A stretch of 64,000 bases of DNA from Bacteroides thetaiotaomicron VPI-5482 (lineage in GTDB: Bacteria > Bacteroidota > Bacteroidia > Bacteroidales > Bacteroidaceae), in the NCBI RefSeq assembly GCF_000011065.1, contig NC_004663.1, positions 2,852,001 through 2,916,000 on the forward strand. Direction: 5' to 3'. A program made the translations under genes and the position numbers. The first letter of the stretch is position 1, and every line of letters starts with the position of its first letter. The notes beneath the pieces are model-generated. The model was not told where the DNA came from, searched no databases, and was given only the letters and a program-made list of their open reading frames with translations. Positions 34,967 through 42,831 of the stretch are shown here, piece by piece.

Positions 34967-36151
34967 TTATTTACTATTCCTGTCCCCGCTATCTTCACGA
35001 TGTACGCTATTATCCATAATCCGCCCCCCGGTTTCAGGAAAAGTTTCGGGTTCTTTTCCTCTCCCGTACGTATCTTTTATAGGGATCAGAAAACGACTCC
35101 TAATACCGGCTTTTCTATAACCTCCCGTAAAATAGAAATATTCTTTCAAAGGTGAATTACGCAAGAACCTATCCAGCAGAGCGTATGATCTGAAATGCTT
35201 CAAATGCCCCTGGTAGGAGTTTAGCACAGCCAACATCTTTCGCAGTCTTTCCGGAGCGGGTTTTCCTTTGGAACTCTCTTTTTCCAGCCTGTGTACCGCT
35301 TCCCGAAAAAATCCTGCGGTACGTTTTGACGGATATTTCCTGTACGGTCTCACATACGCTCCCAGAAAAGCCGCACCACGACTGTAATGCTGCAATTCGA
35401 TTTTATCCGGATGCAACTCCAACTCCAATTCTTCCTTCAAGAATTCCCGTATCCATGGAATCAGTTCCTTTAGATAGCGTTTGCTTGGATGGACAATAAA
35501 AAAATCATCCACATAACGCCCGTAATGTTTACAGCGTAAAACACGCTTCACATATCCATCCAACTCCCCCAAATAGATGTTACTGAACAGCTGGGATGTC
35601 AAATCTCCTATGGGAAGTCCCACACCTTCCGGAGAATTGAACAAACTTTTCGTGGGTGGAAGTCCTTCCCAATCTTCCGCGCTACCCCGTATCCGGCAAT
35701 CCCGCTGGGGATTTCTGAATATAATCTGTCTTAGCAGGAAATCTATCAGTTCCATATCCGGGCATTCTTTTTGTTTCCGGCTTCTTCTATATCGTTCCAG
35801 TCCCTTGCAGATAAGATCGTACAGACGATCCTTCCTGATACTCATGAAATACCCCCTTAAGTCCAGTTTTAATATATAGGCACTATAACGATAATTTTGC
35901 GTACAACTGCGTATGTGGTGTTCCAGGCGTGCTATTCCCTGACTTGTCCCCTTTCCTCGGCGACATGAATAACTGTCAAAAATCATTCTGCCCTCAAACA
36001 TAGGAGAAATATAATTATACAACAGATGATGCACTACCCTGTCCCTGAAATCCGAGGCAAAAATTTCTCGCTTCACTGGCCTGTTAACCACGAAACATAC
36101 CCCAGGTGAAGGAGTGTAGTTCCTATCCCTTATCTGTTCATACAACTCCAT
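34967..36151 (-). CDS. DGR reverse transcriptase (frameshifted near its N terminus)
   Basis: The in-frame 394-residue part contains the DGR hallmark LPIGDLTSQLFSN (I-G-x-x-x-S-Q instead of Q-G-x-x-x-S-P) at about 180-190. It also has KLDLRGYFMSI near 95, the active site HYGRYVDDFFIV at 209-220 and KIELQHYSRGAAFLGAYVRP. It copies TR RNA with adenine errors into VR. The real N terminus begins at ATG 36279 in another frame (DLFHAYYEARKKK). The frame must shift in the A/G run at about 36198-36216 to continue RNTASQLAFEIDLEHNLMEL, so the intact enzyme would have about 435 residues. As sequenced, only a truncated form starting at 36151 could be made. Confidence 0.9.
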   Translation of the reverse strand: MELYEQIRDRNYTPSPGVCFVVNRPVKREIFASDFRDRVVHHLLYNYISPMFEGRMIFDSYSCRRGKGTSQGIARLEHHIRSCTQNYRYSAYILKLDLRGYFMSIRKDRLYDLICKGLERYRRSRKQKECPDMELIDFLLRQIIFRNPQRDCRIRGSAEDWEGLPPTKSLFNSPEGVGLPIGDLTSQLFSNIYLGELDGYVKRVLRCKHYGRYVDDFFIVHPSKRYLKELIPWIREFLKEELELELHPDKIELQHYSRGAAFLGAYVRPYRKYPSKRTAGFFREAVHRLEKESSKGKPAPERLRKMLAVLNSYQGHLKHFRSYALLDRFLRNSPLKEYFYFTGGYRKAGIRSRFLIPIKDTYGRGKEPETFPETGGRIMDNSVHREDSGDRNSK

Positions 36152-36279
36152 AAGATTATGTTCCAGATCAATCTCAAACGCAAGCTGGCTCGCAGTATTT
36201 CTCTTTTCTTCTTCCTCGCCTCGTAATAGGCATGAAAAAGATCCGTAAGCAAATCCTGTCTCTTATAACATTCAGCCAT
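36130..36279 (-). pseudogene. out-of-frame N-terminal segment of the DGR reverse transcriptase
   Basis: ATG 36279 opens MAECYKRQDLLTDLFHAYYE, then ARKKKR, which is the expected N terminus of Bacteroides DGR reverse transcriptases. After the A/G run the frame becomes unrelated and stops at 36130. Two bases fewer (or one more) in the run would join it to the main frame. Confidence 0.65.
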
Positions 36280-36325
36280 TTCTGTAATTTACATTCAAAG
36301 GATTCCCTGCCTCGTACAAGGATAA

Positions 36326-36515
36326 ATTCTTGGGAAGAACGCACCCCAAACCCGTACGCCCGATTGTTGTTGTTCAACGGGTTCACGTTCGACGAGTTGA
36401 AGTTCAGGTTGCGACCGTTGTTCTGGTTGTTCGGAACCGCCGACCAACAGTAGCCGTAGCTGCCAACGTTGTTCGCCCCGCCATTGGAATAGTTGCGATA
36501 CCCCGACGCAGGGAA
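36326..36515 (-). repeat. DGR template repeat (TR)
   Basis: This 190-bp non-coding repeat lies 46 bases before the reverse transcriptase ATG and matches the VR at 37736-37925 without gaps. Read in the VR frame it is rich in AAC codons (an NPLNNNNRAYGFG-like string), the signature of a template in which adenines are mutable. By eye 26 of 30 TR/VR differences are at TR adenines. It is the RNA template for cDNA that replaces VR. Confidence 0.92.
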
Positions 36516-36748
36516 ATATAACCACTTATTGTATATATCGGAGGACCTTTCGGAACCCCGATATAAAACTGTCCATTACTGCCCGCAACATGGCTTCGGA
36601 TACATCTATCCGCCATGACCGTTTTTACACGGACAGTGGGTTACTGAATTTATCTGGCACTCTCTCGCAAGTCTTGGCTATACGAAATGCTGGCCTTATC
36701 CTGTTTTGTGTAGGCAAAGGAATCCTTTTTATTTATATCTTTTCTTGT

Positions 36749-37120
36749 TTATATTTTTTCTTGACTCTTTGCGTCCTGTCTCCGTGCATAATCATGCCAA
36801 GCCGACAATTGCTTCGACAGCAACTCCACCTGTTGGGCAAACGCCGCATACTGCTTCACACTGATATGCCGCATATCTTGCAACAGTCTTAAACGGACCT
36901 TGACTCCTACAACCAGATCTCTTGCCCGTTCAATATACGGAAGTTTTCCAGTCGTAGCATTAGCCCTGTATATCATTACCATAATCTCGGTCAGATCCTT
37001 TTTCAACACCTCCACCAGTGTATATTTCACATCTCGGGGAATCTTTCCCGTCTTCTCATACACACTCCTTAACAAGTCATATGCAGCCTTATACACAGGC
37101 AAATTATCATAAACTGCCAC
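36749..37120 (-). CDS. avd: Avd-like DGR accessory protein (four-helix bundle)
   Basis: The 123-residue basic protein has four predicted helices: NLPVYKAAYDLLRSVYEKTG, IPRDVKYTLVEVLKKDLTEI, IERARDLVVGVKVRLRLLQD and ISVKQYAAFAQQVELLSKQL. It belongs to the four-helix-bundle family of 23S-intervening-sequence and Avd proteins. In the Bordetella phage DGR, Avd forms a barrel-like pentamer that binds the reverse transcriptase and RNA and is required for retrohoming. Its place between target gene and TR is the canonical one. Confidence 0.88.
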   Translation of the reverse strand: MAVYDNLPVYKAAYDLLRSVYEKTGKIPRDVKYTLVEVLKKDLTEIMVMIYRANATTGKLPYIERARDLVVGVKVRLRLLQDMRHISVKQYAAFAQQVELLSKQLSAWHDYARRQDAKSQEKI

Positions 37121-37137
37121 TTCTCATTCATTGTATA

Positions 37138-37620
37138 TTAGAGCATCTTTTTCAACTCATTTACAAATAACATACAATCCATCGGAGTACTTTCCGCCAG
37201 ATTGAACATCCGGATTCGCATGATTAACTCTCCATGCGGAATATTACTCCGTGACAGATTCTGCACACACGCATCTCTCCTCCCTACAACTGAATGCTCC
37301 GATGAAAGTTCCTGTTTCCATTCTTCAAACCTCTGTCCGTCTATAGGTTTTAACGTTCGCAACACAAGACGGTCAGGCATAGTCTCCATATGCTCCAAAG
37401 AACCTATATACTTTTGTTCATGCTTACATGGAAATCCCACTGAAACTATCTCACCGCCACCGAGTGACTTTAACCTTCTTTTTATAGCCTTCAAAGGCTT
37501 GATCTGCGTACAGACAGCGTAAGCAGACTTTTCATAAGCTTTCCAGAAAAGCCCCTCACGATAAAGAATGATACTTCCGTTATTACCTGCTTCAGCTTCT
37601 ATAAAATCCTTGCTGGTCAT
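37138..37620 (-). CDS. MutS domain I-like DGR accessory protein
   Basis: The 160-residue protein begins DFIEAEAGNNGSIILYREGL, then FWKAYEKSAYAVCTQI. This resembles MutS domain I (phosphate-rich, R-x-G-x-F-Y-x-A-Y-E pattern), the mismatch-contacting module. Stand-alone MutS-I-like proteins have been reported as DGR accessory genes. It ends MDCMLFVNELKKML, 17 bases before avd. A part in mismatch handling during VR replacement is an attractive inference. It starts 113 bases after the target gene stop. Confidence 0.65.
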   Translation of the reverse strand: MTSKDFIEAEAGNNGSIILYREGLFWKAYEKSAYAVCTQIKPLKAIKRRLKSLGGGEIVSVGFPCKHEQKYIGSLEHMETMPDRLVLRTLKPIDGQRFEEWKQELSSEHSVVGRRDACVQNLSRSNIPHGELIMRIRMFNLAESTPMDCMLFVNELKKML

Positions 37621-37644
37621 AATTATTTAATTTTAATATCTATA

Positions 37645-37666
37645 AAAATCGACCGGCTTCGCCGGT
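37645..37666 (-). terminator. terminator-like hairpin after the adhesin gene
   Basis: ACCGGC-GAA-GCCGGT on the minus strand (37666-37652) is followed by CGATTTTTATAG. A rho-independent stop here would separate the pilus operon transcript from the DGR genes, at least partly. Confidence 0.5.
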
Positions 37667-37671
37667 ACTAT

Positions 37672-37695
37672 CCCTACGGCCTTAAAGCCGTAGGG
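37672..37695. repeat. 9-bp hairpin/cruciform downstream of VR
   Basis: CCCTACGGC and GCCGTAGGG form a perfect 9-bp stem with a 6-base loop, about 40 bases beyond the 3' end of VR. DGR targets often carry a GC-rich hairpin just after the initiation-of-mutagenic-homology site that stimulates retrohoming. The distance is longer than in phage examples, so this assignment is tentative. Confidence 0.45.
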
Positions 37696-37733
37696 AAAAT
37701 AATCCAATGAAACGGATACGGTCGCTACGCTCC

Positions 37734-40400
37734 CTATTCTTGGGAAGAACGCAACCCAAACCCGCACGCCCGAGAGTAGTAGAGCAACGGGTACACGGAC
37801 GACGAGGAGAAGTCCAGGGTGCAACCGTGGTACTGGCTGTACGGAACCGCCGACCAACAGACGCCGTAGAAGCCAACGCTGTTCGCCCCGCCACCGGAAC
37901 AGTCGCGAGACCCCGACGCAGGGAAGAAGTTGGGTTTACTCTTTGAGGGATCAGTGTAGAAATTCCATCCCTTCGAGGAGTCGTCCCACGTTCCGTTGAT
38001 TTCAGAAGGATTATCTGTATTGCCTCCGGTTGTTGTGAATCCAGTGAAAACATTACTGGGAGGAAGTTTGAAGCCCACAGGAGAGGGATCATAGACCGTT
38101 TTTACAACAGAATTGTCATTGGCGGTATAAACATTGTTATCGGCACTCCATAGATTTGCATATGTACAATCGCCATAATCTGGACTCTGCATCACATCCG
38201 GTTTGAGAATATAATTCGTGATACAAGGGGCGCCGATAGAAAAGTCCTCCGTTTTAGGACTTCCCGTGTGAGCATTGCCGTCTTTGTCGTACCAGGTTTT
38301 ATTGATATCGCGTAATCCATTCGAAGGCAGGAAAGGATCCTTGCGTCCCCATTGATAGTAAGGATGATTACCACCGACAACGATTGATTTAGAGGCCTGT
38401 CTGATAGTTATTGTCTGACTCTCTCCTCCGGCTGTGAACTTGACCTTGCAACTACGCTCTGCATAATTCGTGGTACTTCCATCGCACCAGCCGAGATTGA
38501 CAGACATCAATTTATACTTCTTACCCTGGAAATTGGTAATTTCAATGGCATTATTGATATCTTCATCGGTAACCCAGATATGCCAGGACCACAGGACATT
38601 GTCGCCGGCATCCTTGATGGCAATGATGGCATTACCCTGTCGGATGGTATTCTTGTCCACCGTGAAAGATATATTGCCGTTGCCCGTATTGTTGTATTTT
38701 ATATCGGTAACCAAATTCGGTGCGTCCTGCCATACCAGTTCTGCTTTAGCAGGCGTGCAGTCAGCGTTGTTGCGTATATAGGGGTCAGTGATCGCGTTAC
38801 CAGCATGGTTGATGAAATGACTCAGAATAGTGGTTCCGTACGGATCCGTACCGGACGGAGCCGTAGAGGTATATGCGGACGTATTGGTCGTACCACCTTT
38901 GATGGCATTTCCATATACCAGAGGGAAAGAGTAATATCCCGGAGCACCGACAACGTAGCAGTTGGCGGTGTTTTCATCCACTGTGCCACCATTAGTCTGG
39001 TTGGCAAGATTATATGGGACAGTTTCAGTACCTTTGACCGAAGCATTCTGTAGAGCAGCCGTATGTTGAGGATTAGCCTCTACGCCAGTCTGTGCGATGA
39101 CAGTTGCATTGTATGATTGTGGAGTATCTCCACCATTTCCGGATACGGTAAACGCATCCAGCCAGCCGGGTCTGGTATTGCTCCATGATGCCCCGCCATC
39201 TTCTGAATATTGTGCGGTCCATGTGACAGCCTCTTTAACCCCTTTGGTGTTCTGCCGGTAACTGGTCACATTGTATTGCTGCGTACCGCCTTCATAGGTA
39301 AAGTCGGCCGGGGAGGTAACGGCAAGTGTGTAGGTCCAGTTTATGGAACTGCTGGAAATCTTATAAGTGACGGTCTTGCCAACAGGCCAGACCGTGCCTT
39401 TGAGATCGGCAGTCAGCGTGTGGTCCATGCTGGAGTTATCAGTGAATACGACTTCAAGTTGCGCGCCGTCGGGAAGGGTCTGCGGAACCATCATGAAGGT
39501 CTGCGCATCGACAGTAAGGGGTTCGTCCGGGATTCCCGTAATGGATCTGTCCAATGTCTGCGGGAAAGTGGCGGGAGTACCTACACCGCTCCATGTCTGC
39601 GTTCCCATGTTGTAGGCCCCACTGGAATATACATTTTTCAAACTGACGCTCTTTACGGTACCTCCCTGCATGTCAGCTCCGCACACGAACCTGATGGCGG
39701 TCAGGGCATGCCTGAAGGTGAGCGGCACGGCAGCGTTGGTGTTCCCGTCCAGTTCATCCGTCTTTGCCACGAGAAGGTCTTCCTGCTCATTGACATCGAC
39801 CGGAACGGTCACACTGATGACAGGAGAACCGGCATATGCGCTGCCGGAAAGCACATAATGCCCGTTGTCTTTCGGAGCGTATGCGAAGAACCTCATTTTG
39901 TATGAAGCCCCGGGCCAATAATAGGCGGAGGAAAGGACATAGTCACTGCCGGACTTGCTGGCAGTGGCATTATAGAAGTAGTCGGGGGTTCTGCTTTCGC
40001 TCCACGAACCGGTGTAGGAGTAAGCGGAGACACCGAAACTGTTGTACATATTGTCATTCTTGATGGGAGTGGCACGGGTAAGAGCTGCCGTGTCCGGACG
40101 ATCGTCCGAAGAGGGTGAAGCAATGCTGTCTGTGTAAAGCGTGTGCAGGTAAAGAGGAGTGCTGCCTCCCTGCAGGGCGATGACAGTACCTTGCGGAACA
40201 TCAGCATCGGTAGTGGAACGGGTTGACGGAGTCCAGGAGGAGCTGATCTCGGAGGTGAAAGATACATGCGGGGAAAGTGAAGGACGATCCATGTCATCCT
40301 CACAAGAGAAAAGGCAAATACTGCCCGAAACAAGCGCCGAAAACAGATGACGCCAAAAGGCGTACCTGCCGGGAAATGATGTAAAACGGGAAAATTTCAT
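37734..40400 (-). CDS. DGR-diversified type V pilus tip protein (fimbrillin-like lipoprotein)
   Basis: The 888-residue surface protein has a lipoprotein signal with lipobox LFSC (Cys33). Fimbrillin-type domains follow in the first half (AYYWPGASYKMRFFAYAPKD near 168, FRHALTAIRFVC near 225), then beta-rich modules (NCYVVGAPGYYSFPLVYGN near 485). The C-terminal domain ends FPASGSRDCSGG...CWSAVP...RACGFGLRSSQE, a C-type-lectin/FISUMP-like fold. The last 63 residues coincide with the DGR variable repeat, so surface residues of the ligand-binding face are varied. It is the last gene of the pilus operon and the likely tip adhesin. Confidence 0.85.
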   Translation of the reverse strand: MKFSRFTSFPGRYAFWRHLFSALVSGSICLFSCEDDMDRPSLSPHVSFTSEISSSWTPSTRSTTDADVPQGTVIALQGGSTPLYLHTLYTDSIASPSSDDRPDTAALTRATPIKNDNMYNSFGVSAYSYTGSWSESRTPDYFYNATASKSGSDYVLSSAYYWPGASYKMRFFAYAPKDNGHYVLSGSAYAGSPVISVTVPVDVNEQEDLLVAKTDELDGNTNAAVPLTFRHALTAIRFVCGADMQGGTVKSVSLKNVYSSGAYNMGTQTWSGVGTPATFPQTLDRSITGIPDEPLTVDAQTFMMVPQTLPDGAQLEVVFTDNSSMDHTLTADLKGTVWPVGKTVTYKISSSSINWTYTLAVTSPADFTYEGGTQQYNVTSYRQNTKGVKEAVTWTAQYSEDGGASWSNTRPGWLDAFTVSGNGGDTPQSYNATVIAQTGVEANPQHTAALQNASVKGTETVPYNLANQTNGGTVDENTANCYVVGAPGYYSFPLVYGNAIKGGTTNTSAYTSTAPSGTDPYGTTILSHFINHAGNAITDPYIRNNADCTPAKAELVWQDAPNLVTDIKYNNTGNGNISFTVDKNTIRQGNAIIAIKDAGDNVLWSWHIWVTDEDINNAIEITNFQGKKYKLMSVNLGWCDGSTTNYAERSCKVKFTAGGESQTITIRQASKSIVVGGNHPYYQWGRKDPFLPSNGLRDINKTWYDKDGNAHTGSPKTEDFSIGAPCITNYILKPDVMQSPDYGDCTYANLWSADNNVYTANDNSVVKTVYDPSPVGFKLPPSNVFTGFTTTGGNTDNPSEINGTWDDSSKGWNFYTDPSKSKPNFFPASGSRDCSGGGANSVGFYGVCWSAVPYSQYHGCTLDFSSSSVYPLLYYSRACGFGLRSSQE
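37736..37925 (-). repeat. DGR variable repeat (VR) at the 3' end of the adhesin gene
   Basis: This 190-bp repeat runs to the last base of the stop codon and matches TR (36326-36515). Differences cluster at TR adenines and change about 23 residues, while the framework (GGAN, CWSAVP, GFG, RSSQE) is constant. Four differences are at non-adenine positions, which suggests old point mutations or drift since the last retrohoming. Confidence 0.92.
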
Positions 40401-40647
40401 ATCTGTTACTTTAATGAATTAATCGTACCGGTAATAAAAATCATACAAACGTTAAAAAAGGATTTCCGACATGGATACCCCTTGAAAGAAAATGTCCGGA
40501 ATACCTCTGGTAAAAAGTGCCTGGAAAGGAACAGACAGGGCGAAGATAGTAAAATCCGGCCCTGTCCCTCGCGGGGTAATGCAAGTCCAATCCCGTCCAG
40601 GCTGATTGTTAAATTACAATCAAAAATGAAACAAAATACTTTAGATT

Positions 40648-41796
40648 TTACATCGCGACATCTACTGGCTGGTCGGTCCACTCGTCAACAGTTACAGTAA
40701 ACTTGATGGGGTTGCCCAGAACAGGATCACCACCGTTACCACCGGGTACCGGATCCGGATCAATGGTCGGATCGGTGGGATTCGTCGGATCAGTGGGGTT
40801 CGGATCAATCTCACCAGTACCACCGCCGTTGCCGCAGAAGTTCAGCGTGTAGGTATATTTCTTACCAGGTTCCCAGTTGGTGTTGATACCTACGGCAGAG
40901 AATGCGTATTTGCCGTCCTTGGCATCACCTGCTGCCGGTTGCGGGTAAAGCAGTATTTCATTGGCGCCGTCCAGGCTGTATATGCGACAGAGCACGGACA
41001 GGTAAGCACCAGTAGTTGCAGTAGTACCGTCCCATGCCGTTAGCTGCTGTGGAATAAGCATGAAGTTGTCGTCACCGAACATGATGCGTTGGGCATCAGC
41101 TGTCAGGATGACGGGCGCCCCACCCTTGATCATGTAGGCCTTTGTAGGATCGTCTTTTTCACTCCAGTTAGACCATTGGCTTTGCTGCAGGACATAGCTG
41201 GACTTGGTTTCCGTTTCCGGAAAGGCAAACTCGGCCTTTGCGGCGGCATTCACCAGTTTAACGCCCATGATCTCAATCTTTATCTTGTCATTGGAACATT
41301 TGGCCTTGACCTCGATCTGGGAGAGGGCGTGCTTGAAGTTCATGGCAACACCGGGACCCTCGTTGACAGCCTTAGTTCCCGTATTGTAAGAGATCACAAG
41401 ATCCTTTTGATCTGCAACGGCCTGTGCGGGAGAGAAACCGGTTATCTTCTTTGACGCATTGTCTATACTCACTGTGCCGGCGGGAGCTTGGGGAGCATAG
41501 GCGAAGAAGGCAAGCTCATAACCCGGCCAGTAGTAAGTGGAAGCGGTTGTCCAGTTTACACCGTTATCAGCAGAACTGACACCCAGGTCCGTGAAATAAT
41601 TCTTGCCATCACCGATGGCGGTCACATTGAATGCCGCCAGATTCTGCAGGCTTGTTACATTGGTACGGGTAACGGCCCTGTCCAAAGAAGCACGGAAGGA
41701 AATGCCACCGCCATTGTTCACGTCAACGACATCATCGTTGGAACAAGAGGCCAACGCTGTTACAGCCATAGCTGCGAATAAAAGATTCTTTTTCAT
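40648..41796 (-). CDS. fimbrillin family lipoprotein (pilus shaft subunit candidate)
   Basis: The start MKKNLLFAAMAVTALASCSN (ATG 41796) gives a lipobox LASC with Cys18. The 382-residue protein has fimbrillin signatures: ISFRASLDRAVTRTNVT near 38, STYYWPGYELAFFAYAPQAP near 90, and AMNFKHALSQIEVKAK near 152. A Pro/Asp/Thr-rich linker precedes the C-terminal TVTVDEWTDQPVDVAM. Type V pilins are exported as lipoproteins and polymerise by donor-strand exchange after protease trimming. It sits between the DUF5119 gene and the tip gene, so it is probably the major or an adaptor subunit. Confidence 0.82.
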   Translation of the reverse strand: MKKNLLFAAMAVTALASCSNDDVVDVNNGGGISFRASLDRAVTRTNVTSLQNLAAFNVTAIGDGKNYFTDLGVSSADNGVNWTTASTYYWPGYELAFFAYAPQAPAGTVSIDNASKKITGFSPAQAVADQKDLVISYNTGTKAVNEGPGVAMNFKHALSQIEVKAKCSNDKIKIEIMGVKLVNAAAKAEFAFPETETKSSYVLQQSQWSNWSEKDDPTKAYMIKGGAPVILTADAQRIMFGDDNFMLIPQQLTAWDGTTATTGAYLSVLCRIYSLDGANEILLYPQPAAGDAKDGKYAFSAVGINTNWEPGKKYTYTLNFCGNGGGTGEIDPNPTDPTNPTDPTIDPDPVPGGNGGDPVLGNPIKFTVTVDEWTDQPVDVAM

Positions 41797-41889
41797 ACAG
41801 TAAAACATTAAAATTAAAAATATATTAAACAGATAAACTATTCATTCTTTACCTCCGTATCGTGAGGCATGGAGAGCACGGTCCGCAAA

Positions 41890-42831
41890 TCACATGGGAA
41901 CATCCACGTCAACGTTCTGCCACTCGTCAACCGTGGGATGAAAGCCTCCGCCGTTAACAATGGGCTTGGGCAGGGGAAGGCCGTCCAGCATGATATGGAC
42001 ATCACGGGGATCGGGGGCACCGTCAACCTGCCGGGTCACGTCAAACGTGTAGTAATTCCTACTTCCGTCAGACATGATCACGTAGATGACCAACTTGTGT
42101 ACAGAATCTTCCGGACCGGTCTGCCCGAAAACCAGAAAGTCGGCCGTCAGGGTGGAGGTACCGTCGGAAACAACCCCGAAAGGTACGGTCACGGGATCGG
42201 ACGTAAGTTCGTTGCGACCGACAAGCATTCCTCCGGACATACCGGTAAGGGCACCGGAGACACCGTCAGGAGAAATATATTTTAGATTGGACACATTCGT
42301 AATCGTAACCCGGTAACGGCATACGGAGAGTGCGGGATAGAGGGTTACCGTTTGGCTCTCTTTGGAGGGTTCAATCACAAGGTCGTAAAGACGGTCGCTG
42401 TAAAGACGGTCCGGAGACCCGGCGATACGCTCTCCCGAGGTGCCTTCCGCACGGGGAGCCGGAGAGCCCCCCACGTTCAGGACACCTTCGGGGGCATAGG
42501 CCTCAAGGCCGTCGAACGAGTCGGTGTTCCGGTAAAGCACGGACTCCGTGTCCGAGTTGACACACAACGCCCTATAACCTCCCGCAGGCACGTTAATGTA
42601 ACCTCCCCGGTAATCGGTGAACTCGTAGGCCTGGGAGGTACCCCCATCGACAGGGAACAGATAAAGGCGCATGGTTTCAGGGCTCGCGCCGGGAGTGTTA
42701 CGCCAGTCGAAAACCACCTGTACTCTATAGGTATGGGAATGGTCGTAGCACAAATCCTTATGTTCGCAGGATATTAATAACAGACTTGCAAATACAGTGA
42801 CAGCCTGTAAGATTAGATTCATCTTGTTCAT
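41890..42831 (-). CDS. DUF5119 lipoprotein (pilus anchor candidate)
   Basis: The 313-residue protein has a signal peptide with lipobox LISC (Cys22), a first beta domain (RVQVVFDWRNTPGASPETMR) and a second domain (TVTLYPALSVCRYRVTITNV). This DUF5119/Mfa2-like family is usually encoded just upstream of fimbrillins and may anchor or start the fibre. It ends HPTVDEWQNVDVDVPM, strikingly like the C terminus of the next gene product. Its start overlaps the stop of the DUF3575 gene by 4 bases (ATGA), which shows translational coupling. Confidence 0.78.
   Translation of the reverse strand: MNKMNLILQAVTVFASLLLISCEHKDLCYDHSHTYRVQVVFDWRNTPGASPETMRLYLFPVDGGTSQAYEFTDYRGGYINVPAGGYRALCVNSDTESVLYRNTDSFDGLEAYAPEGVLNVGGSPAPRAEGTSGERIAGSPDRLYSDRLYDLVIEPSKESQTVTLYPALSVCRYRVTITNVSNLKYISPDGVSGALTGMSGGMLVGRNELTSDPVTVPFGVVSDGTSTLTADFLVFGQTGPEDSVHKLVIYVIMSDGSRNYYTFDVTRQVDGAPDPRDVHIMLDGLPLPKPIVNGGGFHPTVDEWQNVDVDVPM

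Noticed and set aside
36174..36386. short frame reading through the TR with NPLNNNNRAYGFG
   Set aside because: It is the template repeat seen in the VR frame, not a gene; it runs into the RT start region and lacks an ATG.
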